Positions 8,784-17,633 of a stretch of DNA of 64,000 bases are shown here, piece by piece. Each line of letters begins with the position of its first letter. The first letter of the stretch is position 1. This DNA comes from Trueperaceae bacterium. GTDB lineage: Bacteria; Deinococcota; Deinococci; Deinococcales; Trueperaceae. The notes beneath the pieces were generated by a model. It saw only the letters and a program-made list of their open reading frames with translations, was not told the DNA's origin and searched no databases. The stretch is taken from assembly GCA_011390455.1 (NCBI GenBank), contig JAABSI010000003.1:1-64000 (forward strand), given 5' to 3'. The translations under genes were made by a program, and so were the position numbers.

Positions 8784-9725
8784 CTACGACGCGTCGGCGG
8801 TGCCGGCCACCGCCTGCGGATGGTCGTCGCGCACCAGGTCGAGGTCGGCCGCACGCGCGTTGGCCTCGACCTGCTCCACGCTCTTGCAGCCGGGGATGAC
8901 GCAGGTGACGGCGGGGTGCTGCAGGCACCAGGCCAAGGCCCAGGTCGCCATGTCCACCCCTTCGGGCACTTCCTCGTGGCGGATCCGCTCGGCTTCCTCG
9001 AGCTTGCGACGGACCTCCTCCCGGTCGTGGCGTGAGCGCACGTCGCTCGCGTCGTCGAAGGTCGCATCGGGCTTGTACTTGCCGCTCAGGTACCCGCTGG
9101 CCAGGGGCACGCGGGCCAACACGCCCAGGTCGTGGCTCTGGCAGGTGGGGAAGACGTCCTGCTCGGGCGTGCGGTCGAGCCGGTTGTAGACGACCTGGAT
9201 CGCCTCGGCCCCGACGTCGCGCGCGCGGCTCGTCTGGTACATGTCGTCGTTCTTGCCGATCGAGATCCCCAGATGGCGGATGCGGCCCACCTTGACCTGT
9301 TCGGCCAGCGCCTCCCACAGTTCCGGATCGTCGAAGGCTTCCTTCGAGCCGGAGTGGAACTGGTAGAGGTCGACGTGGTCGGTGCGGAGCGCCTCGAGCG
9401 AGGCGTCGAGCTGCCTCAGGACCTCGTCCGCCGACCAGAGCTGGTCGCGCTGGAAGTCGCCCGTGTAGCGGTGGCCGAACTTGGTGGCGACGAACCACTC
9501 GTCGCGGCGGCCTTCGATGGCCTCGCCGATCAGCCGTTCGGAGACGTGGTCGCCGTAGCACTCGGCGGTGTCGAGCAGGTTGATGCCCAGCTCCCGGGCC
9601 CGGTCCAGGATGGCGCGCACCTCGGCCACCTCGTAGTCGCGGCCCCACTCGCCCCCGAACTGCCAGGTGCCGATGCCGACGACGGAGACGGGCATCTCGG
9701 TCGAGCCTAGGCGGCGGTACTTCAT
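8784..9725 (-). CDS. Aldo/keto reductase
   Basis: The 313-residue TIM-barrel oxidoreductase should reduce carbonyls with NADPH. The catalytic tetrad is visible: D52 and Y57 in LDTAECYGDH, K82 in VATKFG and H124 in LYQFH. The nucleotide-binding end is GCKSVEQVEAN near the C terminus. A GAGGAGG ribosome binding site precedes the ATG. Two 9-base direct repeats (GGTCGTGGC at 9023 and 9128) lie inside the gene. A second, decayed copy at 19455-19762 lacks exactly the 105 bases between them. The GNAT gene is divergent, 141 bases away. Confidence 0.93.
   Translation of the reverse strand: MKYRRLGSTEMPVSVVGIGTWQFGGEWGRDYEVAEVRAILDRARELGINLLDTAECYGDHVSERLIGEAIEGRRDEWFVATKFGHRYTGDFQRDQLWSADEVLRQLDASLEALRTDHVDLYQFHSGSKEAFDDPELWEALAEQVKVGRIRHLGISIGKNDDMYQTSRARDVGAEAIQVVYNRLDRTPEQDVFPTCQSHDLGVLARVPLASGYLSGKYKPDATFDDASDVRSRHDREEVRRKLEEAERIRHEEVPEGVDMATWALAWCLQHPAVTCVIPGCKSVEQVEANARAADLDLVRDDHPQAVAGTADAS
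9023..9136. repeat. 9-bp direct repeats inside the aldo/keto reductase gene
   Basis: GGTCGTGGC occurs at 9023-9031 and 9128-9136. Recombination between them would remove 105 bases (35 codons, in frame), which is exactly the segment missing from the related fragment at 19455-19762. Confidence 0.85.
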
Positions 9726-9854
9726 GGCGGCCTCCTCTTCCCGGGGCGCGGCGCGATCAGCCACGCTCCGCTTGCGTGCGTCGTGCGGCCAGGGTACCCG
9801 AGCGCCTGGCGCGCGCGCCCTCGGCCGTCGGCGGACGCGGCCTTCGCGGTCGGC

Positions 9855-9860
9855 TACGAT
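9855..9860 (+). promoter_or_regulatory. TANNNT -10 box, leaderless promoter for the GNAT gene
   Basis: TACGAT ends 6 bases before the ATG at 9867; no ribosome binding site fits between. Confidence 0.55.
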
Positions 9861-9866
9861 GTCGCG

Positions 9867-10685
9867 ATGAACCCAAAGGATGGATCCACGGACGAAGCGA
9901 TCGTCCGTCTCGTCGAAGAGAACCTCTGGGAGACCTGGTCGAACTTCGGGCGGGCACCCGGCTGCTCGCTCCACGACGAGGGGGATCTCTTGTGGTTCGA
10001 GACCCCGATCCCCGTCCATCCGTACAACACGGTCCTCAAGTTCCAGGTCGAGCACGACGTGGACCGGCGGATCGATGAACTCCTTCGACACCTCGCGACC
10101 CGGGGCGTGCCCGTTCTGTGGATCGTGCACCCGTCCGCCCGGCCGCACGATCTCGTGGACCGATTGCGTGCGCGCGATCTGCAGGAGTTCGAGATCTGCC
10201 CGGGCATGGCGCGCTCCCTGGAAGATCTTCCCCTGGCACCGCCCGTACCGGACGGCGTCGAGATCCGCGAGGTCCGCGACGACACCGACCTGGACGTCCT
10301 CTCCGAGTTCGCGGCTTGGCGCTGGGGCGTACCCGAGGCCTATCGCCCGCACCTGCACGACATCGTGACGAAGTTCCAGTTCGGCCGGCCCGACTCCAAG
10401 ACCCGTATGTGGATGGCGTACAAGGACGGCGTACCGATCTCGAAGATCGCCCTGTACGACGGGCCAGGTTCGGCCGGGATCTACGCGGTGGCCACCAAGC
10501 CCGAGGCGCGCGGCCTGGGGATCGCCACCATCTTGATGGTCGTCGCCATGCGGGCCGCGAAGGAGATGGGGCACGAGGTCGTCGTGCTGGATTCGTCGCC
10601 GCTTGCGGAGAAGCTCTACCAACGGCTCGGTTTCGTGACGGTGACGAACTTCCGGCTGTTCGCTCACGGACCGGCGTACTTGTAG
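9867..10685 (+). CDS. GNAT-family N-acetyltransferase
   Basis: In this 272-residue protein the last 130 residues form a GNAT domain. The acetyl-CoA loop is ATKPEARGLGIATILM (Q/RxxGxG/A type, read as RGLGIA), and YQRLGFVTVTNFRLF follows as the usual last strand region. The first 130 residues are a separate domain (LWETWSNFGRAPGCSLHDEGDLLWF) also seen in other uncharacterised acetyltransferases. The substrate is unknown. The ATG at 9867 fits the promoter box just upstream. Confidence 0.85.
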   Translation: MNPKDGSTDEAIVRLVEENLWETWSNFGRAPGCSLHDEGDLLWFETPIPVHPYNTVLKFQVEHDVDRRIDELLRHLATRGVPVLWIVHPSARPHDLVDRLRARDLQEFEICPGMARSLEDLPLAPPVPDGVEIREVRDDTDLDVLSEFAAWRWGVPEAYRPHLHDIVTKFQFGRPDSKTRMWMAYKDGVPISKIALYDGPGSAGIYAVATKPEARGLGIATILMVVAMRAAKEMGHEVVVLDSSPLAEKLYQRLGFVTVTNFRLFAHGPAYL

Positions 10686-10769
10686 GCCTCGTGCGCATCT
10701 AGATCGCGAGTGGGGCTGGCGGGCATGCGGGTACCGGTGTCCGGGCCTTGCGGGCGTCGAGGCGTCCGA

Positions 10770-10812
10770 ACGTCGCGACGTCTTGGCGCACCGACGGCGG
10801 ACGTCGTGACGT
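10770..10812. repeat. Pair of ACGTCG-type palindromes
   Basis: A perfect 12-base palindrome ACGTCGCGACGT (10770-10781) and a one-mismatch copy ACGTCGTGACGT (10801-10812) lie 19 bases apart in the 244-base gap between convergent genes. They could be protein-binding sites or part of mRNA ends; no role is shown. Confidence 0.4.
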
Positions 10813-10891
10813 CGGGCGATCGACGGTAGGTCGGCTCCCCCTACGGGTACCAGCTTGCGTCAGAGGGGAACCTGCAACGCCATGGAAGTCG

Positions 10892-10921
10892 TCGGGGGCG
10901 CGACCGCCGCCGCGCCCCCGA
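10892..10921. terminator. Bidirectional hairpin between convergent genes
   Basis: CGGGGGCGCG and CGCGCCCCCG form a perfect 10-base-pair stem, extended by a T-A pair, around an 8-base loop. It lies next to the end of the GYD gene and downstream of the GNAT gene. Confidence 0.5.
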
Positions 10922-10929
10922 TCGCGTGC

Positions 10930-11253
10930 TCAGCTCCCCGGTGGGCGGTAATCGGCGGTGCGTTGCGCGACGGCGTCGGCTTCCTCGGCCGTCAGAAGGA
11001 CGACCGTCTCGAGGTGGCTCAGCGCTCCCGACGCGCCGACGGTGGCGGCGGCCGTCAGGGCCGCGGCGTGGTCCGGCAGGTCGGCGACCGCGTAGAAGTC
11101 GGCGCTGCCGAAGGCGAAGTGGTACGACTCGAGCGTCCCGCCGAGGCTCTCGGCGAGCCGCTTGGTGGCGGCGACACGGGCCGTGCCGCCCTCCCGCACG
11201 ACTCCTGCGATGCCTTCTCGGCTGTACGAACCTTTGAACAGGTACTTCGGCAT
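10930..11253 (-). CDS. GYD-domain protein
   Basis: The 107-residue protein begins PKYLFKGSYSREGIAGVVREGGT, the standard opening of the GYD family. It continues with ESYHFAFGSADFYAVADLPDHAAA, where G-DFY-VADLPD is the conserved core. GYD proteins are small ferredoxin-like-fold proteins of unknown function, probably dimeric. It lies alone, with the SnoaL-like pair upstream on the same strand. Confidence 0.88.
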   Translation of the reverse strand: MPKYLFKGSYSREGIAGVVREGGTARVAATKRLAESLGGTLESYHFAFGSADFYAVADLPDHAAALTAAATVGASGALSHLETVVLLTAEEADAVAQRTADYRPPGS

Positions 11254-11369
11254 GCGTTCGCTCCGTTTCTCGTCCGCGCGCTTCGGCGCTTCGGATGCAA
11301 GGACACGGACGTGTCCGTCCGTCAGCGGCGCGGCGGGGCCGCGCCGATCCCATCGTTCGCTGCGGATGC

Positions 11370-11774
11370 TTACCCCTCGGCGACGGCAGCCGCGACCGCC
11401 GCCGTGTCCGGGAACTGCCGGTAGCGCACGACCAGGCCGTCGCGCAGCGTGAAGATGGACACCCACTGCTGTTCGTAGACGCGACCGGTCGAGCGGATCG
11501 TGCCCTTCTCGTAGCCGACTACGACGACCGTGTCGCCCTGGGCGTAGAACTCACGCCGCTCCGACGCGTGGAAGTCGATCGTCGTGGCGACCAGCGTGAG
11601 CCACTCCTGCGCGCCGGCGCGGCCGCGCCAAGTGCCTGCGTAGGGGATCGCTTCGGCGCCGTACCACTCCAGGGTCGCCTCGTCGCTCCAGAGGTCGAGC
11701 ACGCCGGGCAGGTCGCCTCGGTCGAAGGCCGCGTACACGGCGCGGACGGTCTCGAGGTTGCTCGTCTCAGGCAT
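11370..11774 (-). CDS. SnoaL/NTF2-like protein
   Basis: The 134-residue cone-fold protein has the NTF2-like pattern: an N-terminal helix (NLETVRAVYAAFDRGDLPGVLDLWSDEATLEWYG), a G-W-RG-AGAQEW turn, and a terminal strand pair (EQQWVSIFTLRDGLVVRYRQF). Related proteins include polyketide cyclases and scavenging hydrolases, but no catalytic residue set is clear. Its ATG overlaps the end of the upstream SnoaL-like gene by 8 bases, so the two are co-translated. Confidence 0.82.
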   Translation of the reverse strand: MPETSNLETVRAVYAAFDRGDLPGVLDLWSDEATLEWYGAEAIPYAGTWRGRAGAQEWLTLVATTIDFHASERREFYAQGDTVVVVGYEKGTIRSTGRVYEQQWVSIFTLRDGLVVRYRQFPDTAAVAAAVAEG

Positions 11775-12249
11775 CGGCGGCCTCCGTGCTCGCGCCGCCA
11801 CCGGCGCCGGCGGCCTTCGCGCGGCGCTCGCGCAGCCACTCGCCCAGGGCAGGGCCGGTCGGCAGGACGCCCTCCTGTTGCCACGCGGTGATCATGTCGT
11901 GCACGCCCCAGCCGTGGCTGAGCTTGCCGTCCCGAGCGACGCTCCAGAAGAGCGACGTGTAGGTGCTCTTGCGACCCGACGGGACGTGCGTGCGGTCGAA
12001 GGTCACCCGCATGAAGGCGTTGTCGCCGCACACGACCGCGTCGTCGATGGTGTACGCCATCGAGAAGGTCGTCCCGGCGAAGTGCGGCACGTCTTGCTTG
12101 GTCTCCTCGAGGGTTTGCCGCGTGCCGCCGTTGACCTGGTAGTAGTCGGGCCAGACCACCTCGTCGAGGATGGCGGGGTCGCCTTGGAGGTAGGCGTCGA
12201 AGTACCTGTGGACGAGGGCGATGTGGTGGTCGTGCGCCGGCGTGGTCAT
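11767..12249 (-). CDS. SnoaL-like protein, first of a pair
   Basis: The 160-residue NTF2-like protein begins DHHIALVHRYFDAYLQGDPAILDEVVWPDYYQV, the opening of the SnoaL-like polyketide cyclase group. It ends in a 30-residue alanine- and glycine-rich charged tail that the second member of the pair lacks. A GGAGGCACC ribosome binding site precedes the ATG. The pair is divergent from the large SARP regulator, with a shared 243-base promoter region, so control by that regulator is a fair inference. Confidence 0.8.
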   Translation of the reverse strand: MTTPAHDHHIALVHRYFDAYLQGDPAILDEVVWPDYYQVNGGTRQTLEETKQDVPHFAGTTFSMAYTIDDAVVCGDNAFMRVTFDRTHVPSGRKSTYTSLFWSVARDGKLSHGWGVHDMITAWQQEGVLPTGPALGEWLRERRAKAAGAGGGASTEAADA

Positions 12250-12492
12250 GGTGCCTCCTTGGCGTGGGGCCGATCGGTCGAGGGTGGTTGCGGTTCGGGT
12301 CCGTTCGGGTCGGATGCAGCATGCGACGAGGACGTTTCCCAGCCGCTACCGATTTCGTAATGCGCGCGACCCATGCCCGTAGCTGCGTGGGCGCCGCGAT
12401 CGCGAACCCCGTCCCAAGCGCTGGTCGCGGCGCTGGCGTGCGGTCCGACGAGCAAATCGGTATGCTCAGTGATTCGCTCGACACAACACGCC

Positions 12493-15400
12493 ATGGCCAC
12501 GTTCACGCTCCACCTCTTCGGCCCCCTCCGCGCCAGCGCCGCGGATGGGCGCGCCTTCGCGTTCCCCAGCAAGAAGGCGGCCGCGCTCATGGCGTACGTC
12601 GCCTCGGAGCCGGACCGGACGCACGACCGCGCACGCCTGGCCCGGCTCTTCTGGCCCGAGCTGACGGAGCGGAGCGCGCGGAACAACCTGCGGGTGACGC
12701 TGACGCGGCTCAGGGCGCTGGCCGGCGATCGGCCGCTCTTCGTGGGCGGCGTCGGGAGCGTCCGGCTCGCTCCGGGGGACACGCTGCACTGCGACGTCGC
12801 CGAGTTCGAGCGGCTCCTCGCCGCCGCCGCAGCGCACGACCACGAGCGTCGCGCCGAGTGCAGCGAGTGCCGCCTGCGGCTCCTCGAGCTCGACGCGATC
12901 TACCGTGGCCCCTTCCTCGAGGACCTCGAGCTTCCCGAGTGCCACGACTTCGAGACCTGGCGCGTCGGGGCCGCGCAGCGGTTCCGCTCGGCGGTGGTCG
13001 AGGTCCTCCACGACCTGGCGCGGGGGTACGAGGCGGACGGCGACCTCGCCAGCGCCGAGTTCCACGCCCGCCGCCTTCTCGCGCTGGACGCCCTCCACGA
13101 CGCAGCGAACGCCACGCTGATGCGGGTCGTGGGCGGCCAGGGGCGCCGCACCGAGGCGCTCCGCCACTTCCACCGCTTCGCCGCGCTCCTGAAGGCCGAG
13201 CTGGACGTCGAACCCGACGACGCCGTCATCAACGTCTTCCACCAGCTCCAGACCGCCACGCGTCCGCTGCGCCGGGTCGGCACCCGACGCCCGGACCCCG
13301 ATCGCCGGGCATCGCCAGCCCCCGCACCGGTCATCGGGCGCGACGAGGCGCTGCTGCACGTCGGCGACCTCCTGCACGCGCGTCCGATCGTCACGCTGCA
13401 TGGCATCGGCGGGACCGGCAAGACGACCCTCGCGCGCGAGCTCGCGCAGCGGCTGGAGGGACGGTATCCGGATGGGGTCTTCGAGGTGCCCCTGGCGACC
13501 GTGCGCGACCCCGACGCGGTACCGACGGTGGTCGCCCGTGCCCTCGGCGCGGCCCCGCCGGCCGGCACTGCGGTCCTGGACTACCTCCTCGACCATCTGG
13601 CGCCCCGGAAGGTGTTGTTGGTCCTCGATGGCTTCGAGCACCTGCGCGAGGCGCGTGCGGTGCTGGCGGCCATCGTGCAGGCAGCGCCCGAGGTGCGCAT
13701 CCTGGTGACGTCGCGCGATCAGCTAGGTCTGCGGCAGGAGACGGTGTTCCCGGTAGCGGGGCTCGAGTATCCACCCATCGATGGGGTGGCGCCGACCGTC
13801 GAGGAGGTGGCCGCCTCGAGCGCCGGGCAGCTCTTCATCGACGCGGCGCGGCGCGTCCGCCCCGACTTCGACCCGACGCCCGACGACGCCGTCGCCATCG
13901 CCCGCATCTGCGAGCTCGTCCGCGGCCACCCGCTGGCCCTGATCCTCGCGGCCACGTGGCTCGACGTGTCCACGTGCGCCGACGTCGTGCTCGAGCTCGG
14001 CAGCGGCATCGAGGTGCTCGAGACCCGGAGCGATCACGTGCCCGAGGACCACCGCAGCATCGCGGCGGTCTTCGAGCGCTCCTGGCAGGCGCTCCCCGCG
14101 GAGGAGCGCGACGTCCTGGAGGCCATGAGCGCCTTCGGCGGCGGCTTCGACCGCGCGGCCGTCCGCCACGTCGCGGGCGCCACCTTGCGGCACCTTGGCG
14201 AGCTCGTGCGCACCTCCTTCGTCGCGTTCGACGCTGCCACCGGTCGCTACGACCTCCACGACCTGGTGCGTCAGTTCGTAGCGGGGAAGCTCGCCGCGTC
14301 GGGGCACGCGGCGGCCGTCGCGGCGCGCCACGCCGCGCACTACCTCGAGGGGCTCGAGCGCTGGGACGCGGCCTACCGCGCCGGGCAGCGGGGTGCGCCG
14401 ACGACCGCCTTCGAAGGGGACCTGGGCAACCTGCAAGCCGCCTGGCGGACGGCGACGGCGGCCGACGACGTGGCGCGGCTCGCGCCGCGGGCGGGGGCGT
14501 TGCGCCGCTTCGCCACCGCACTCGGCCGCGAGCACCTGCTGATCGACCTCCTCGAACCGCTGCAGCGCGTCGCCGGCGCGGGCGACCTACCCCCGGAGCA
14601 GGAAGTCGACGTCCTCCTCGCGCTCGCGCTGGCGTACCGGATCACGCGCGGCTTCATGGCGCCGGCGCTGGCCGCCGTTCATGCCCGCGTGGTGGAGCTG
14701 GCGGACGCGCTCGGCGACACCGCCGAGCTCTTCACGGCGCTCTATGGCCTCTGGTCGTACCGCGGCATGGTCGGCGAGCTCGACGCGGCGGAGGAGGTCC
14801 TCCGCCTCTGGCGCCGGCGGCTCGAGCGGATCGACCCGCAGCGCCGCGAGGCCTTCGTGGACGACGCCTACCTCGTACTCCTGGACGCCGAGGGCGTCAC
14901 GCACGTCTATCGCGGCGACTTCCGCGCCGCGCGCGCGCCGCTCGAGGAGGCCATCGCGCGCTACCGGCCGGAGCGGCACCGCGCGCTGGTCGCGTCGTAC
15001 GGGATGGATCCTGGCGTCTTCTGCCGCGCCTGGCTCGCGCTCTGCACGTGGTTGCTCGGCCGCGCCGACGAGGCGATCGCGGTATCGGACGCCGCGATCG
15101 AACTCGCCTCCACGCTCGGTCACCACCACACGACCGCCTTCACGCTGCAGCACGGCGCCATCCTGGCGGCGTGGCATCGCGACCACGAGCGCTGCGCCAG
15201 GCTCACCGACGCCCTGCAGGACCACGCCCGGGCGCACCAGCTCAGCTTCTTCGCGCACGAGGCGGAGGCCTACCGGGCGCTCGCCCGCTACGGCGCCGGC
15301 GCCGCCGACGCCCTCGACGGCCTGGCGGCGCGCTTCGCCGCGCGCCCGCCCAACGCGTACACGGCCGTGCTCTCCGCGCCGCTGCTCGACGCCCTGAGCG

Positions 15401-15783
15401 CCGCCGGCGCGCACGAACAGGTGCGCTCGCTGGCGCGTGCGTGCCTGGACCTGCCGTTCGCGACCTGCTCCGCCGAGGTGCTCCGGCTCCAGGCCGAGGC
15501 ATGCCTGGCGATGGACGCCTCCACGGACGCCGAGGCGAGCTTCCGCGCCGCGATCGACACCGCGCAGCGCCACGGGGCGGTGACCTACGAGCTGCGCGCC
15601 GCCGTGCGGTACGGCCAGTGGTTGGTCGAGCGCGGCGACCGGGACGACGCGCTCGGGCTCCTGGCCGCTGCCTGCTCCCGCGCCGAGGCGGCGCTCGGTC
15701 CTGCGGTGCGCGCGGCGCTCAGCGAGTTGGACGCGGCCCGGGTTCTGCTCGAGAGGTGGACGGTGGACCGGTCGCGGGGGTAA
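12493..15783 (+). CDS. SARP/BTAD-type regulator with NTPase and helical repeats
   Basis: The 1096-residue protein has three parts. Residues 1-260 hold a winged-helix start (FTLHLFGPLRA... FPSKKAAALMAYVA, RLFWPE) and a BTAD helical domain (LLELDAIYRGPFLEDLELPE, LLALDALHDAANATLMRVV). Residues 280-620 form an NB-ARC-like NTPase with Walker A GIGGTGKTT (about 304-312) and Walker B KVLLVLDGFEHL. The remainder is TPR-like (RRFATALGREHL... AEASFRAAIDTAQRHG). This is the layout of AfsR-type activators. I chose the ATG at 12493 because the SARP fold starts there; earlier in-frame sequence is compositionally odd. Targets may include the divergent SnoaL pair. Confidence 0.88.
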   Translation: MATFTLHLFGPLRASAADGRAFAFPSKKAAALMAYVASEPDRTHDRARLARLFWPELTERSARNNLRVTLTRLRALAGDRPLFVGGVGSVRLAPGDTLHCDVAEFERLLAAAAAHDHERRAECSECRLRLLELDAIYRGPFLEDLELPECHDFETWRVGAAQRFRSAVVEVLHDLARGYEADGDLASAEFHARRLLALDALHDAANATLMRVVGGQGRRTEALRHFHRFAALLKAELDVEPDDAVINVFHQLQTATRPLRRVGTRRPDPDRRASPAPAPVIGRDEALLHVGDLLHARPIVTLHGIGGTGKTTLARELAQRLEGRYPDGVFEVPLATVRDPDAVPTVVARALGAAPPAGTAVLDYLLDHLAPRKVLLVLDGFEHLREARAVLAAIVQAAPEVRILVTSRDQLGLRQETVFPVAGLEYPPIDGVAPTVEEVAASSAGQLFIDAARRVRPDFDPTPDDAVAIARICELVRGHPLALILAATWLDVSTCADVVLELGSGIEVLETRSDHVPEDHRSIAAVFERSWQALPAEERDVLEAMSAFGGGFDRAAVRHVAGATLRHLGELVRTSFVAFDAATGRYDLHDLVRQFVAGKLAASGHAAAVAARHAAHYLEGLERWDAAYRAGQRGAPTTAFEGDLGNLQAAWRTATAADDVARLAPRAGALRRFATALGREHLLIDLLEPLQRVAGAGDLPPEQEVDVLLALALAYRITRGFMAPALAAVHARVVELADALGDTAELFTALYGLWSYRGMVGELDAAEEVLRLWRRRLERIDPQRREAFVDDAYLVLLDAEGVTHVYRGDFRAARAPLEEAIARYRPERHRALVASYGMDPGVFCRAWLALCTWLLGRADEAIAVSDAAIELASTLGHHHTTAFTLQHGAILAAWHRDHERCARLTDALQDHARAHQLSFFAHEAEAYRALARYGAGAADALDGLAARFAARPPNAYTAVLSAPLLDALSAAGAHEQVRSLARACLDLPFATCSAEVLRLQAEACLAMDASTDAEASFRAAIDTAQRHGAVTYELRAAVRYGQWLVERGDRDDALGLLAAACSRAEAALGPAVRAALSELDAARVLLERWTVDRSRG

Positions 15784-15887
15784 GCGCGTCGGCGACCGCG
15801 ACGTACGGTGCTCCCGACGCAAGCCCGCCACGAAGCCGCGAGCACCCCGTTCCCGAAGGTACCGGCAACCCGCAGGCACGTTGACGT

Positions 15888-16706
15888 CTAGACGGGATCG
15901 AGCCCCTCGAGGCCACGCACCATGCGCAACTGGTACCAACCGCGCTCGTGGATCTCGTCGGCGCGCGCGACGTGCGCGTCGAGGTCGTCCTCCGCGTGCA
16001 GCATCGTGCCGGCGAGGCGGTCGCCGTCGCCGGCGGCGAGGCGCACCATCAAGTCGGCGCCCCGCGCCACGTCGGTCCAGGCGTCGTCCGGCAGGTCGAG
16101 GTGCTCCCTCATGGGTTCGGTCATGCGCGTCAGGACCAGGCCGGGCGACATCGCGATCGAGACGACGCCCGTGCCCTCCAGGTCGGCCTCGAGGACCTCG
16201 GCGAGCCGCACGAGCGACGCCTTCGAGCAGGCGTACGCGCTGCTCCCCGGCACCGACCGGACCCCGATGAGGCTCGCGACGTGGATCACCCGGCCGCGTC
16301 CGCGGGCGACCATGCCGGGGACGACCGCCTGGATCGCGTGCAGCGCACCGAGCACGTTGACCTCTTGGGTGCGCCACCAGGCCGCCGGGTCCGCCGACCA
16401 CACGGGGGTGGGTCGGCCACCCGACACCCCGGCGTTGTTGATCAGGACGTCGGTCGGGCCGAGCCGACCTTCGATGTCGGCCACCGCCGCAAGCAGGGCG
16501 TCCCGGTCGACGACGTCCGCGACCGCGGCCCAGGCGCGACCTCCGGCCTCACGGAGTTCGTCGGCGACGGCCTCGATCTCGTCGCGGGTGCGGGCGATCA
16601 AGCCAACGGCGGCACCCGCGCGGCTCAAGGCGCGTGCCGCGGCCGCCCCGATGCCGCGGCCGCCTCCCGTGACGATCGCGGTGGTTCCCGTGAGTCGTTG
16701 GTCCAT
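15888..16706 (-). CDS. Short-chain dehydrogenase/reductase
   Basis: The 272-residue classical SDR has the cofactor loop TGGGRGIG (residues 14-21), NNAGVSGG, and an active site with S in VASLIGV and the YACSK (YxxxK) pair. An arginine after the second beta strand (IARTRDE) suggests NADP. The tail (DAHVARADEIHERGWYQLRMV) extends beyond the usual length. The substrate is unknown. The ATG at 16706 was chosen because a TAGGCT box lies 8 bases upstream; the earlier in-frame start would lie beyond that box. Confidence 0.9.
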   Translation of the reverse strand: MDQRLTGTTAIVTGGGRGIGAAAARALSRAGAAVGLIARTRDEIEAVADELREAGGRAWAAVADVVDRDALLAAVADIEGRLGPTDVLINNAGVSGGRPTPVWSADPAAWWRTQEVNVLGALHAIQAVVPGMVARGRGRVIHVASLIGVRSVPGSSAYACSKASLVRLAEVLEADLEGTGVVSIAMSPGLVLTRMTEPMREHLDLPDDAWTDVARGADLMVRLAAGDGDRLAGTMLHAEDDLDAHVARADEIHERGWYQLRMVRGLEGLDPV

Positions 16707-16714
16707 GGTCGACC

Positions 16715-16720
16715 AGCCTA
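16715..16720 (-). promoter_or_regulatory. TANNNT -10 box, leaderless promoter for the SDR gene
   Basis: Read on the minus strand the box is TAGGCT, ending 8 bases before the ATG at 16706. Confidence 0.5.
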
Positions 16721-16802
16721 CGCAGAGGGCCGACCCGTCGTCGCCTCCAGGCGTCACGCCCGACCGCGGCCGCACCTGGCTCCTGGCGCGGCTCGGGTTG
16801 GC

Positions 16803-17330
16803 TCAGGCGGCGTCGTCGTCGACGTCGGGCAGCGTCCAGGCGAGCAGGTGCACCGGCGCCCCCAGCCAGACGAAGAAGACGACGGCGCCCAAGGCGAGGA
16901 GCGCGGCGCCGGCCAGCCAGCCCTCGGCGTACCCGAAGGTCGCGATCATGAAGGCGGCCGAGGCGATCCCGGACGCGAAGTACGCGCGTCGGTAGGTGCG
17001 GTCGCGCACTTGGCGCTGCGCCTCGTCGAGGTCGCGCGTGCGGAGCTCGGTGACGCCGCCGATGCTCGCGTTGAGGCGTCCGGTGGCGACCACGAACGGC
17101 AGCAGCAGCGCGACCGCGGTCACCGGCACCAGCCAGAGCGGCGCCTGGGGCCAGGCGATCACCGCGCCGACGCCCGCGAAGAGGAGCGCGGTGGCGCCGA
17201 GTTGGAGCAGGCTGGCGCGGCGGCGTTCGGCGCGGCGCTGGAGCGGGTCGAAGCGCGGGTCGGCGAAGAGGCGGGCGAGGTACCCGCGCGATCCGTGCGT
17301 CGGGCCGGTGGGGGTCGTGGGGCGGGTCAT
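16803..17330 (-). CDS. Four-helix membrane protein in the XRE operon
   Basis: The 175-residue protein has hydrophobic segments at about residues 44-60, 66-84, 118-134 and 138-158. Between the second and third lies a cytoplasmic-looking charged loop (ELRTRDLDEAQRQVRDRTYRRAY). It overlaps the preceding XRE regulator gene by 4 bases (ATGA), a pairing often seen for small HTH regulators with a membrane partner. I do not recognise a named family. It may be what the regulator controls or senses through. Confidence 0.7.
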   Translation of the reverse strand: MTRPTTPTGPTHGSRGYLARLFADPRFDPLQRRAERRRASLLQLGATALLFAGVGAVIAWPQAPLWLVPVTAVALLLPFVVATGRLNASIGGVTELRTRDLDEAQRQVRDRTYRRAYFASGIASAAFMIATFGYAEGWLAGAALLALGAVVFFVWLGAPVHLLAWTLPDVDDDAA

Positions 17331-17611
17331 CGTTCCTCCTGGTCGTGCGCGGGGGTGGGGTACAAGCGGGCGCTCATCGGTTCGAAGGGACGGTCGGAGA
17401 ACACCGCTTCGATCGGTAGGTCGAAGTAGCGGCAGAGGCGGATTGCGAGACCGAGGGACGGGTGGTAGTCGCCGCGCTCGAGGTAGCCGACCGTCTGGTA
17501 GTGGACGTCGAGGGCGTCCGCCAGGTCGCGTCGGGAGATGCCGCGCTCGGCGCGCAGGACCGCGATGCGGTTGTAGATGGGGGGTTCGTCGCTGGGGCCG
17601 CGGGGCGCCAT
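17327..17611 (-). CDS. XRE-family HTH regulator (YozG/Xre type)
   Basis: The 94-residue regulator carries a compact HTH (NRIAVLRAERGISRRDLADALDVHYQTVGYLERGDYHPSLGLAIRLCRYFDLPIEAVFSD split over residues 14-72), with the recognition helix around HYQTVGYLE. The short C-terminal tail is the pattern of small stand-alone XRE regulators. I chose the ATG at 17611 just after an ACCCATC-rich leader; longer in-frame extensions run through the promoter. A well-formed sigma70-type promoter with an overlapping inverted repeat lies upstream, suggesting autoregulation. It is co-transcribed with the membrane protein gene. Confidence 0.88.
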   Translation of the reverse strand: MAPRGPSDEPPIYNRIAVLRAERGISRRDLADALDVHYQTVGYLERGDYHPSLGLAIRLCRYFDLPIEAVFSDRPFEPMSARLYPTPAHDQEER

Positions 17612-17633
17612 GGATGGGTTCCTCCTATCGATG

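Noticed and set aside
12264..15884. Very long frame overlapping the SARP regulator gene
   Set aside because: It is an alternative frame of the same DNA, arginine- and proline-rich with no domain. High GC keeps such frames open throughout the window; the same applies to long frames opposite ftsH, glgC, the atp genes and the ABC exporter.
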